From the NCBI GenBank assembly GCA_009692275.1, contig SHZL01000019.1:1-17937 (forward strand): 17,937 nucleotides of DNA, given 5' to 3'. This document shows, in pieces, positions 1 to 7,036 of this stretch (its first letter is position 1; each line of letters begins with the position of its first letter). This DNA is from Lysobacterales bacterium. GTDB taxonomy: Bacteria; Pseudomonadota; Gammaproteobacteria; Xanthomonadales; SZUA-36. Position numbers and translations under genes: made by a program. Below the pieces are notes generated by a model that saw only the letters and a list, made by a program, of their open reading frames with translations, was not told the DNA's origin and made no database searches.

Positions 1-687
1 CCTCCAGCCTATGGCTTTAAGTTCCGGTGCTCGTTGCCGCAGCAGGGCGGCGAAAGGCAATTCGATTCCCCCTGCGTCCGTTAGCGAGTCTGCGCCGACA
101 TAGGTCATCCTTGGACAGGTAATGGCTGCTACCGCCTCAGCTTCCGGCCAATCCTGCACGCTGCCGTAAAAAGTTGCCCACTGCGCATATTGTGCATTGT
201 TGCGCAGCACCACCATGGCATAATCGGGCGGGTTGGACAGATTGACGGACGCTCCCTTCAACATGTCGGCATAAGGACCGCCCAATGGTGGCCAACCGCC
301 TACAACCAGCGCCGACAGGCGCTGGGTCCGCGCAGCAAGTTGCAGTCCCACGACCGCGCCCCAGGAATAACCCCACCAGGCAAATTGATCGAAACCGGCA
401 GCGTCGGCAACTTCCAGCATGTCTGCGCATACCCGGTCCGCAGTCAGGCTTTCGGGCGGAATCGATGCGCTCTTGCCGATGCTGGGGTAGTCCACCAGCA
501 GCACGCTGTAACGATCGCACAAGCGCTCCAGGTAGCCCTGTAGAACCTCGGCGCCGTTAGCTCCGAAAATCTCCCCGTGCGATGCCATGATCGGGAAGGC
601 AAGGAACAGCGGCTTGCCCGATCCGTGAACCTCAAAGTAGATCCCGCCCGAAGTTGTGCCTGATTTTTTTGGGGTCACTTTGTTCAC
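1..687 (-). CDS. Alpha/beta hydrolase, partial (C-terminus beyond left edge)
   Basis: This is an open reading frame of 229 codons with no stop before the left edge, so the C-terminal part, with the expected catalytic His, is missing from the window. The start is a GTG placed directly after the TAG stop of the upstream DUF885 gene, in the same reading frame, which suggests translational coupling. The protein opens with a beta-rich stretch (IYFEVHGSGKPLFLAFP, residues 16-32). It then has a strand ending in LLVDYPSIGKS (63-73) and a nucleophile elbow GYSWG with the presumed catalytic Ser near residue 108, all in the order typical of the alpha/beta hydrolase fold. No signal peptide is visible, so it is probably cytoplasmic. 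The substrate is unknown; an esterase or proline-iminopeptidase-like enzyme would fit. The fold call is fairly safe, the function is not. Confidence 0.8.
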   Translation of the reverse strand, partial: MNKVTPKKSGTTSGGIYFEVHGSGKPLFLAFPIMASHGEIFGANGAEVLQGYLERLCDRYSVLLVDYPSIGKSASIPPESLTADRVCADMLEVADAAGFDQFAWWGYSWGAVVGLQLAARTQRLSALVVGGWPPLGGPYADMLKGASVNLSNPPDYAMVVLRNNAQYAQWATFYGSVQDWPEAEAVAAITCPRMTYVGADSLTDAGGIELPFAALLRQRAPELKAIGWR

Positions 688-2421
688 CTATGCTTTCTCG
701 CTGCGCGTGGCGTCAATCCAGGCCTGCACGTGCTGGTCCAACAAGTCGAGCGTAACCGGGCCGGCATCCATGAACCGGTCGTGCAGGCGGCGCAAGCTGA
801 ACGCATCACCCAGTTGCCTGTGTGCCCGCTCGCGCAGTTCGCTGAACTTGAACCCGCCGACCTTGTACGCCAACGCTTGCCCGGGCATGCCAATGTAGCG
901 GTCGACTTCCGCCTCGATGGTGACCGGGTCCAATGTAAGGTGCAGCCTCATGTAAGCAATCGCCTGCTCGCGGCTCCAGCCTTGCATGTGTATGCCGGTG
1001 TCGACCACCAGGCGCACCGCCCGCCACATTTCCATTTCCAGGCAACCATAATGCGCGAAAGGGTCAGAGTAGAAACCAAAATCATGGCCCAGCTGTTCGC
1101 AGTACAGGCCCCAGCCTTCGATGAAAGCCGTGTAATTGGCCAGGCCGTAGCGCCGGAATGCGGGCAGGGCGGTCATTTCCTGCAACATCGCAATATGCAT
1201 CAGGTGGCCCGGCCAGGCTTCGTGCAAGGTTAATGGCACGTGCAAATAGCCGGGGCAGCGTCGTGGCAGACTGGTGACCCAAAAGATTCCCGCTGAAGTA
1301 CCGTTGGGCGGATTCGGTTGGGCATAAGCAGGGGGCACTTGTGCCGCGAGGCTTTCCGGGACTGATTCGATGCCATAGGTCATGCGCGGCAAGTTGCCGA
1401 AGAACTCCGGAATGCGCCGGTCGATGCGCTTGGTCAGGATGGCAATACGCTCCAGGATTTCCTCTTTGGATCCGGAGTAGAACTGTGCATCCGTGCGAAG
1501 GAAGTTTCTCAGCCCTTCCAAGTCCTCATGGCCGGTTTTGCCGGCTATGGATTTCATGTCTGCACTGATGCGGGCAACCTCATCTACGCCCCTGGCATGG
1601 ATTTCTTCAGCTGAGAGGTCTGAACTGGTGTAGTAGCGAGCGAGGAAGCGGTAATAGTCTTCACCACCGGGCTCCCCAGTGGTTGCAATGGTTTCCCGGC
1701 ACTCAGATGCATACCGCTTCTTTAGCATGTCGGTCCATCCCTTGTAGGCCGGACGGACTTTGGTTTGGATCAGAGATCGCACTGCCGATTCCTCTGCCTC
1801 AAATATCCGTCCTGCACTGCGGGCTTGGGCGAAGGGCCGATACCAAAGGCTTTGCTCAACTAGTCCTTCAAGATAGCTCTGTGCTGCAGCGCATACCCGG
1901 TCCAGTAAAACCCGTGGCAAGCGGAACCCCGCATCGAGTCCGCTCCAAAGGCGTTCGCTGTGGTCGGCAAAAAATGCCGGGATGGATTCGACCCGCCGGG
2001 AATAGTCCCGGGCCTGTTGCCGGGTGAATAGCGTGGTCTTGTGCACGGCATCTGCAACCCAGCCTTCCGGGCCCAGCGGAAACAGCATCGGGCGAAGGTG
2101 GGTGTGCATGGCAAAGTGTTTACGATCGTTCAGCAGTTCCCGTTCCAGCAGCTGAAAGGTGAATTGGTCCTGTCCTCCCAGTAAATCCGCTTCGATCCCC
2201 GCCAGGCTTTGCAGCAGCATGGCGCTCTCGCCGTCCCGCCTCTCAAAATCACTGATTGATTCCTTGAACAGCTCGTGACGAAATCGTTCATCCCCGTGTC
2301 CAAGGGCGACGACCGGATGTTCACGCAAATAAAATTCCCAGTAGTCATCGGCCAGGCGGCTCAATTGCTCACTGGCATTATGCGTTTGTTGTGTTTCACC
2401 TGGCGCTGATTTCACTGACAT
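688..2421 (-). CDS. DUF885 family protein, putative zinc metallopeptidase
   Basis: This 577-residue protein matches the usual length and motifs of the DUF885 family. The C-terminal half carries HEAWPGH at residues 400-406, an HExxxGH-like metal site, followed by EGWGLYCEQLG (435-445), where a Glu is the likely third zinc ligand, and DTGIH (475-479). These spacings resemble gluzincin-like peptidases, and members of the family have been treated as metallopeptidases; activity here is inference. No signal sequence or lipobox is seen at the N-terminus (MSVKSAPGETQQ), unlike many family members, so a cytoplasmic location is likely. Start: ATG at 2421 with a weak AGGG upstream. The gene is first in a two-gene unit with the alpha/beta hydrolase and diverges from the SRPBCC gene across about 125 bp. 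Confidence 0.88.
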   Translation of the reverse strand: MSVKSAPGETQQTHNASEQLSRLADDYWEFYLREHPVVALGHGDERFRHELFKESISDFERRDGESAMLLQSLAGIEADLLGGQDQFTFQLLERELLNDRKHFAMHTHLRPMLFPLGPEGWVADAVHKTTLFTRQQARDYSRRVESIPAFFADHSERLWSGLDAGFRLPRVLLDRVCAAAQSYLEGLVEQSLWYRPFAQARSAGRIFEAEESAVRSLIQTKVRPAYKGWTDMLKKRYASECRETIATTGEPGGEDYYRFLARYYTSSDLSAEEIHARGVDEVARISADMKSIAGKTGHEDLEGLRNFLRTDAQFYSGSKEEILERIAILTKRIDRRIPEFFGNLPRMTYGIESVPESLAAQVPPAYAQPNPPNGTSAGIFWVTSLPRRCPGYLHVPLTLHEAWPGHLMHIAMLQEMTALPAFRRYGLANYTAFIEGWGLYCEQLGHDFGFYSDPFAHYGCLEMEMWRAVRLVVDTGIHMQGWSREQAIAYMRLHLTLDPVTIEAEVDRYIGMPGQALAYKVGGFKFSELRERAHRQLGDAFSLRRLHDRFMDAGPVTLDLLDQHVQAWIDATRSEKA

Positions 2422-2480
2422 AAGCCCTGCACATTAAAAAGTGTTCTGTGTGAAGCGGAAGACGCGAAGCAAGACCAGCG

Positions 2481-2505
2481 CCTCAAAATTACGGTGCGTT
2501 TGAGG
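2481..2505. promoter_or_regulatory. Inverted repeat upstream of SRPBCC gene
   Basis: CCTCAAA at 2481-2487 is the exact reverse complement of TTTGAGG at 2499-2505, with 11 bp between. It lies in the divergent intergenic region and its right arm overlaps the GAGGA that precedes the alternative ATG at 2511. It may be an operator for the nearby TetR regulator or an RNA hairpin. The sequence shows only the symmetry. Confidence 0.35.
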
Positions 2506-2546
2506 AAAACATGGCCCGCAGCGTCTTCTGGTTTGAGGAGGTGGTC

Positions 2547-3044
2547 ATGTCCGCTGCATGCAAAGAAGCTGCGTATAGGGAATTTGACCTGGTCATTCGC
2601 AGCGAAATTACTATCGCAGCTTCTGCGACGACCGTGTGGGCTCAGTTGTCCCGGCTAGAGCAATGGAAAGACAGTATCCATTCACTTGAGCACATTGCCG
2701 GAACGCCGGGACAAACAGGCGATGTAGTGCGCATTGGCCAACGCCGGGGTGAACGGGTTGTTTATGTCACTCAGGAAACATTGGCAGTCCAGCCTGGGCG
2801 CTGCAAGGTTGAGTATCTGCAGACTGAGGACGGATTGGCCGCCAGGGGCTACGTCGTCTATTCACTTTATGCCCAGGCATCGGGCACGCTGGTTGTATGC
2901 GACCTGCTGCTACGCGCCGCCGTGCCGGCAGAACAATTGGCTGGAAACAGTCTCGAACAGATTTCGGACATGGCCAAAACAAGCACCAGGGAAAAACTCG
3001 ATAGTGACCACCTGGTGCTGAAAATACTGAGTGAGAATGGGTAA
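2547..3044 (+). CDS. SRPBCC (START-like) family protein
   Basis: This small protein has the pattern of the SRPBCC/polyketide-cyclase-like fold. An N-terminal strand VIRSEITIAASATTVW is followed by a helix with W and D (LSRLEQWKDSIHSLE), then alternating strands (GDVVRIGQRRGERVVYVTQE, GRCKVEYLQTEDG, YVVYSLYAQ, TLVVCDLLLRA), and finally a long C-terminal helix near AEQLAGNSLEQISDMAKTS that normally lids the pocket. Such proteins bind lipids or aromatic compounds; the ligand here is unknown. I chose ATG 2547 (165 residues) because GAGGAGG lies 6 nt upstream. An in-frame ATG at 2511 would add 12 residues that are not part of the fold and also has a GAGGA before it. The TetR gene follows 34 bp downstream, so the two are probably co-transcribed. 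Confidence 0.75.
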   Translation: MSAACKEAAYREFDLVIRSEITIAASATTVWAQLSRLEQWKDSIHSLEHIAGTPGQTGDVVRIGQRRGERVVYVTQETLAVQPGRCKVEYLQTEDGLAARGYVVYSLYAQASGTLVVCDLLLRAAVPAEQLAGNSLEQISDMAKTSTREKLDSDHLVLKILSENG

Positions 3045-3050
3045 TTATCA

Positions 3051-3061
3051 ATGACGGTCAT
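3051..3061. promoter_or_regulatory. Short palindrome between SRPBCC and tetR genes
   Basis: ATGAC-G-GTCAT is a perfect 11-bp palindrome in the 34-bp gap before the tetR start. It could be half of an operator or chance; an 11-bp palindrome in 18 kb is not rare. It differs from the CTTAC/GTAAG sites found downstream of tetR. Confidence 0.2.
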
Positions 3062-3078
3062 GCAGGGGAGTGGTCCGG

Positions 3079-3702
3079 GTGTCAGCTAAATCAGCGAGCA
3101 AAAAGAGCAGCGCACACAAGTCCGTCCAGTCGCTTAACGTGAAACGCGTCGTGCTTGACCGGGCGGCGTGGATAGTCGAGGCGCGGGAAGCATTGATAAA
3201 AGGTGGTATCGCCTCGGTGAAAATCGGCAAGCTGGCCACCCGGCTTGACGTCACCCGTGAATCTTTCTACTGGCACTTCAAGAATCTCCAGGAGTTGCAT
3301 GATGAACTGTTGCAGGACTGGGAAACCACAACCACTTCCGCACACGCGGCCCTGCTTGATCCACAACACGATGGCGCAAAAGAATTCCTCTCTATGGTGC
3401 ACTTCCACCTCGATAAACAGCGGTTCAACCCGGCCTGGAATTCAGCCGTGCGGGACTGGGCGCGGGTAGCAAGGCCGGTTGAGTTGGCGGTCAGTCGCGT
3501 TGACGAACACATAGTCGAAATGATCAAGCAAATGTTTCTGGACATGGGGTATGACGAGATTGAGTCCTTGATAAGGGCGCGCATCACGCACTTTCACCAG
3601 ATTGGTTACTACAACGTCAATCCGGGTGAGTCCGAGCAGGAGCGGATGCGACTGCTACCTGTTTACGTGCGCTTGCTCACAGGTCTGCCACTGATGGAAT
3701 AG
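3079..3702 (+). CDS. TetR/AcrR family transcriptional regulator
   Basis: The N-terminal third is a clear TetR DNA-binding domain. A helix WIVEAREALIKGGIASVKIGKLA leads into the helix-turn-helix LATRLDVTRESFYWHFKN and the usual continuation LQELHDELLQDWE (roughly residues 30-80). The remaining helical domain (about 80-207) would bind an effector and dimerise; it has no recognisable signature. I prefer GTG 3079 as start because AGGGGAG ends 8 nt before it; the upstream GTG at 3070 overlaps that Shine-Dalgarno. A basic, Ser/Lys-rich tail (SAKSASKKSSAHK) precedes the domain. The gene follows the SRPBCC gene, whose product could share its ligand, and precedes an ECF sigma gene. Paired palindromes just after the tetR stop are plausible targets of this protein. 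Confidence 0.9.
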   Translation: MSAKSASKKSSAHKSVQSLNVKRVVLDRAAWIVEAREALIKGGIASVKIGKLATRLDVTRESFYWHFKNLQELHDELLQDWETTTTSAHAALLDPQHDGAKEFLSMVHFHLDKQRFNPAWNSAVRDWARVARPVELAVSRVDEHIVEMIKQMFLDMGYDEIESLIRARITHFHQIGYYNVNPGESEQERMRLLPVYVRLLTGLPLME

Positions 3703-3722
3703 CAGCAAAGCCATAGTCTTGA

Positions 3723-3761
3723 CTTACACGTCTGTAAGGGATACCTTACGCCTCTGTAAGG
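3723..3761. promoter_or_regulatory. Two phased palindromes (CTTAC-N6-GTAAG) overlapping sigma-gene leader and RBS
   Basis: CTTAC occurs at 3723 and 3745 and its complement GTAAG at 3734 and 3756, giving four arms at exact 11-bp steps. They form two 16-bp palindromes 22 bp apart, that is, on the same face of the helix two turns apart. The second extends to CCTTAC-N6-GTAAGG (3744-3761). This is a common plan for tandem TetR-dimer operators, and a tetR gene ends 20 bp upstream. A TTGACT hexamer at 3719-3724 could be the -35 box under the first site; no strong -10 is visible. In RNA, CCTTAC (3744-3749) can pair either with GTAAGG at 3734-3739 or with GTAAGG at 3756-3761. The latter contains the start of the sigma gene's Shine-Dalgarno. 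Confidence 0.6.
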
Positions 3762-3770
3762 AGGATAGGC

Positions 3771-4322
3771 ATGGCATCACTGGCTGCTCAAACCATACAA
3801 AACCGGAACTCATTGTTCGCTGTTGCCCGCGATGCGTTCCTGGCCGGTGTCCACGCCAGCTTCGATAGCATTCTCAAAGGGTTTTTCGCTCACCATGGCC
3901 TGAAGCGTGAGCAGGTTGAAGACCTGACCCAGGAAGTCTATTTGCGCTTGGCGCGGCGCCCGGAATGTGTCGGCATCGAAAATACCAAGGCTTTTGTGTT
4001 TACCATTGCGCGCAACCTTCTGCGTGATCGCTTCCGGCGCAAAAAGACCCACGGCCAGGAAATGGACATAGAAGCAGAAGACCAGATCGCTGTTGAAACA
4101 GCCGATCCGCTGCAAACGCTGGAATTTTCCCAGCAGCTGGACAAAGCGATGAACGTGATCGGCACGCTAAAACCTGCTGCACAACGTGTTTTCCTGTTAC
4201 ATCGCATTGGTGGTTTGAGCCATGCCGAAGTTGCAAGCGAACTTGGTGTGTCGGTCAGCTTGATTGAGAAACACATGATTTCGGCCATCGCTGCCTTGCG
4301 ACCCTTAAGGCTGAGTTGTTAG
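3771..4322 (+). CDS. FecI-type ECF RNA polymerase sigma factor
   Basis: The 183-residue protein has the two-domain ECF layout. Region 2 is around residues 30-93, with DLTQEVYLRLARRPE followed by NTKAFVFTIARNLLRDRFRRKK, the conserved promoter -10 contacting stretch. Region 4 is around 125-178, with LKPAAQRVFLLHRIGGLSHAEVASELGVS followed by SLIEKHMISAIAALR. This wording of region 4 matches the FecI-like group. The start is ATG 3771, set by a strong TAAGGAGG (3757-3764) with a 6-nt spacer. FecI-type sigmas usually sit next to a fecR anti-sigma gene and a TonB receptor gene; neither is present, so it is an orphan here. The leader contains phased palindromes that may control both transcription and translation. 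Confidence 0.9.
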   Translation: MASLAAQTIQNRNSLFAVARDAFLAGVHASFDSILKGFFAHHGLKREQVEDLTQEVYLRLARRPECVGIENTKAFVFTIARNLLRDRFRRKKTHGQEMDIEAEDQIAVETADPLQTLEFSQQLDKAMNVIGTLKPAAQRVFLLHRIGGLSHAEVASELGVSVSLIEKHMISAIAALRPLRLSC

Positions 4323-4401
4323 TCCGCCGCAAAAAAGCCCTTCGCAAAATCTCCAGCAAAAATCGAAAATTGCATACCGTGTAGTATCATCCCGCATACC
4401 T

Positions 4402-5766
4402 ATGTACATTTCTGGCAGAGGCTTCAAGGCTAAACGCCGGAGTCCAACACCAAAGGAATTTTCGTTGCTCATCCGCTTTGCTGGATGCCTGGGCCTGTGC
4501 CTTTTCGCGGTGTCGGGAGTGGCGGCCCGGGAGCAAGACCCTGGACGCAACGGCAGCTGACTCCCCCAGTCCGGCCGTCATCGCCGCGCGGGACCTCCTG
4601 TTGAGCGATGGCCTGTTGCTGTATATCCAGCATCGTCGCTATGGCAAGGTCAGCCCCGCCACCAGGAACTGGCTGCGCGGGGAGGGTGGCCGGAGGTAGC
4701 GCCGGGTCCGACAGTGAGAAAAGGCGACCGCGACCCGCGCGTCGTTGGCGTGCGTGAGCGCTTGCTGGTAACGGGTGAACTCGCTGGCGGGCCAACCGGG
4801 CCGGCCGATCAGGCCGGGGATTTTTTTGACGCTGAGCTGGAATCAGCCGTCAAGGCTTTCCAGGAGCTCAATGAGCTGGATGCCGATGGCGTGGTGGGTA
4901 AGCACACCATCGCTGCGATGAACGTGCCTGCCAACACCCGTGTCGACCAGTTGCGCCTTTCGCTGGAACGATTGCGCTGGGTGGCACAGGATGCCGGGGA
5001 GGAATTCATTGCAGTGAATATTGCCGGTTTCCGGCTGTCGTTTTTCCGTAACCGGCATAGTGTCTGGACCACCCGGGTCATGGTGGGCACCACCTATCGC
5101 CAGACTCCCTTGTTTCGCAGCGACATCAAATACCTGGAGTTCAACCCGACCTGCACCATTCCCCCGACCATCCTGCGCGAAGATACACTGCCGGCCCTCA
5201 AGAAAGATCCCGCTTACCTCACTGCCAAGAACCTTTCCGTCACCGATGCCGCCGGCCGTAAGGTAGACCCCGCCGGTATCGACTGGACTGCCTATCGCAA
5301 GACGGTTCCATTCACTTTACGCCAGGGGCCCGGTCCGAACAATGCCCTCGGCAAGGTCAAGTTCATCTTTCCCAACCCGTATTTCGTCTTCATGCACGAC
5401 ACGCCGCACAAGGGTTTGTTTGACCGGCCGGAACGCACGTTTAGTTCGGGCTGCATTCGCGTGGAAAATGCACTTGAGCTGGCAGAAATGGTGCTGCAGG
5501 ACCAACCTGGGTTCAGTTCGAAGGATATGCAGGAAATGGTGCAAAGTGGTAAAACCCGGCGCGTCGTGTTGCACAAACCGCTGCCCGTATTGATCCTGTA
5601 CCTCACCGCTGCATTGGATGATTCGGGCAAGGCCCGCTTTTACCGCGACATCTATCAACGTGATGCCGCGGTCCTGCAGGCCCTGGACGGGCCGGTTACT
5701 GATGGGAGTCCGGGTGCTGCGCGGAATGCCACGCCATCCATTGACACAGGTCAATTGCTGCACTGA
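4402..5766 (+). pseudogene. Broken LdtD/YcbB-type murein L,D-transpeptidase
   Basis: Three pieces of one gene lie in order. (a) Frame 1, 4402 or more likely TTG 4465 (AAGGAA 6 nt upstream) to TGA 4558: a signal peptide, LLIRFAGCLGLCLFAVSGVAA. (b) Frame 2, about 4540-4690: TAADSPSPAVIAARDLLLSDGLLLYIQ followed by HRRYGKVSP, the start of the helical scaffold domain. (c) Frame 1 again from about 4666: ELAARGGWPEVAPGPTV, then a peptidoglycan-binding domain (FDAELESAVKAFQELN) and a YkuD catalytic domain. Counted from the in-frame GTG 4714, that domain has HDTP with His 228 and SSGCIRVE with the catalytic Cys 247. Family members normally have roughly 100 residues between the GR/KVSP segment and the GGWP segment; here they nearly touch. 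The gene therefore has one frameshift near 4530-4560 and a deletion with frame change near 4660-4680. The 350-residue catalytic part is intact but has no export signal. Assembly errors could explain the shifts but not easily the missing middle. Confidence 0.85.
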
Positions 5767-5805
5767 GAGGAAGCCCAACATCAAATTCAGAAAAGCGTTT
5801 ACCAG

Positions 5806-5817
5806 TGACCTTTCCCC
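5806..5817 (+). repeat. IS left terminal inverted repeat
   Basis: TGACCTTTCCCC, identical over 12 bp to the reverse complement of the right end. Similarity continues weakly further in. It is the transposase-distal (3') end, as the transposase reads on the minus strand. Confidence 0.85.
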
Positions 5818-5855
5818 TGTAGTCGATCCAGTTATGGTGGGGGAAATTCATCATA

Positions 5856-6641
5856 TCAGGCAGCCTTTTCAGCGAACACTGCCGGGGGCAGATAGCCGAG
5901 CGAGCTGTGTGGCCTGACTTCGTTGTAGTGTTTTCTCCAGTCGGCGATGATGCGTCTGGCTTCAGTGAGATCCCTGAACCAATGTTGGTTTAGGCAGCCG
6001 TCCCGGAACTTGCCATTGAAGCTTTCGACAAAAGCATTCTGAGTTGGCTTGCCTGGCTGGATGAAGTTCAGCTTCACTGCAGTTTCCCTGCTCCAGAAGA
6101 ACATCGCCTTGGAGGTTATTTCGGTGCCGTTGTCACAGACAATGGCAGCGGGTCATTTACGCACCTGGCCAAGTTTACTCAGGTAACGTGCCATGCGCGC
6201 ACCAGAAATCGACACATCGGCCAATTGGCCAACACATTCCCGGGTATAGTCATCCACCACGTTCAGAATGCGAAAACGCCGACCACAGGCCAGCTGATCG
6301 GACACGAAATCCAGTGACCAGCGTTCGTTGGGACCCGTCGGCACAGCCATCGGAAGGCGTGGCCTGACGAGCTTTTTACGCCGCTTGGTGCGCACCTGCA
6401 GACCCAGTTCGGTATAAACCCGGTAGGTACGCTTGCGGTTTTGCACCAGGCCTTCACGCTTTAGCAAGGCATGCAGCTTCTTGGCATCTGATAGTTCCAG
6501 ACCGCCAAATTTCGACTTCCAGCGGTAAATCGATTGCTCCGAAACGCTGTACTTGCGCACCAGGTCGGGTTCCCGGACACCCGCTTCGTGCTCCTTGAGA
6601 ATGGCGATGATCTGTTCTTCGGTGAATCTCTTGCGCTTCAT
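5856..6641 (-). pseudogene. IS3-family transposase, OrfA-OrfB deletion fusion with nonsense codon
   Basis: The start is ATG 6641 after GGGAGG. An OrfA-like helix-turn-helix (RFTEEQIIAILKEHEAGVRE through YRWKSKFGGLELSDAKKL) jumps directly into the middle of OrfB (LHALLKREGLVQNRKRTYRV, then KKLVRPRLPMAVPTGPNERW). About 35-40 residues of OrfA's end and about 60 of OrfB's beginning are missing, and the two parts are now in one frame instead of being joined by -1 frameshifting. The DDE residues are present: Asp in RWSLDFVSD, Asp in VCDNGTE and Glu in NAFVESFNGKF, with 35 residues between the last two as in IS3. A TGA at 6153-6155 lies in frame between LGQVRK and PAAIVCDNG, removing the last two catalytic residues. 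The transposase is therefore dead. Confidence 0.9.
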
Positions 6642-6703
6642 GTCGGGACCTCCCAAGGGTCAAATTATAGGGAAATCCCTCACCGGAAATGGACTGGTTT
6701 ATG

Positions 6704-6715
6704 GGGGAAAGGTCA
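6704..6715 (-). repeat. IS right terminal inverted repeat
   Basis: The reverse complement reads TGACCTTTCCCC, a 12-bp match to the left end. It lies about 60 bp upstream of the transposase start. No direct target duplication follows it. Confidence 0.85.
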
Positions 6716-6723
6716 GGTGCAAT

Positions 6724-6752
6724 AAAAAACCCCGCATTAAGCAGGGTTTTTT
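6724..6752 (-). terminator. Rho-independent terminator of the 79-residue gene (bidirectional form)
   Basis: A-tract AAAAAA (6724-6729), stem CCCCGC, loop ATTAA, stem GCAGGG with one C-A mismatch, then TTTTTT (6747-6752). It begins 7 nt beyond the stop codon of the minus-strand small gene, so that gene is its likely user. The symmetric A and T tracts would also let it act on plus-strand transcripts leaving the insertion sequence. Confidence 0.85.
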
Positions 6753-6759
6753 AATTCGT

Positions 6760-6999
6760 TTAGAGCAGGTGCTCCATCGGAGCATTGTCTTTACTGTATC
6801 TCATAATGTTGTCGATCACCTTTTGAGCTGGTTTCAGTTTAACCTTGTTGAGGTCTGACTTTGACTCGAGCAGGTTGTCATGTAATTCTTTCAGTTCCCA
6901 ATCGCTCCGGAGCGCCTCTTCAATTAAGCTGGTTTCCTCGGCGGTCGTTTCTGAATAGATGTAACGAATGAGATTGTCTCGAGTAATGTTTTTAGTCAT
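6760..6999 (-). CDS. Small acidic/charged protein of Bacteroidota-like type, function unknown
   Basis: This 79-residue, highly charged helical protein opens MTKNITRDNLIRYIYSETTA, continues with EETSLIEEALRSDWELKELH and ends in NIMRYSKDNAPMEHLL. The pattern L-I-R-Y-I-Y-x-E-T-x-x-E-E-x-x-x-I-E-x-A-L-x-x-D-W-x-L is one I recall from small hypothetical proteins of Bacteroidota; I know of no established function. I start at ATG 6999 because the longer frame to 7092 runs backward into a different gene remnant and has no family resemblance. There is no Shine-Dalgarno before ATG 6999 (upstream reads AACCTAAAACGTACTGC), which also fits Bacteroidota translation signals. The gene and its flanks (about 6720-7060) are visibly AT-rich against the surrounding sequence, and it has its own terminator. 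Recent transfer is the simplest reading. Confidence 0.7.
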   Translation of the reverse strand: MTKNITRDNLIRYIYSETTAEETSLIEEALRSDWELKELHDNLLESKSDLNKVKLKPAQKVIDNIMRYSKDNAPMEHLL

Positions 7000-7036
7000 G
7001 CAGTACGTTTTAGGTTTAACCATTAAATTAATACAG

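Larger units (their letters stand above)
5806..6715 (-). mobile_element. IS407-group (IS3 family) insertion sequence, internally deleted
   Basis: Terminal inverted repeats begin TGACCTTTCCCC on both sides (5806-5817 and complement at 6704-6715) and enclose a single broken transposase. The TGACCT...CCCC ends and the OrfA wording RFTEEQIIAILKEHEAG are typical of the IS407 group. At 910 bp the element is about 300 bp shorter than the roughly 1.2 kb usual for the group, which fits the deletion seen in the transposase. The expected 4-bp target duplication is absent: the flanks are CCAG on the left and GGTG on the right. This points to an old or rearranged copy. It sits 39 bp after the broken transpeptidase gene. 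Confidence 0.88.

Noticed and set aside
5802..6719. 4-bp target-site duplication around the insertion sequence
   Set aside because: Flanks CCAG and GGTG do not match, nor do 3- or 5-bp alternatives.
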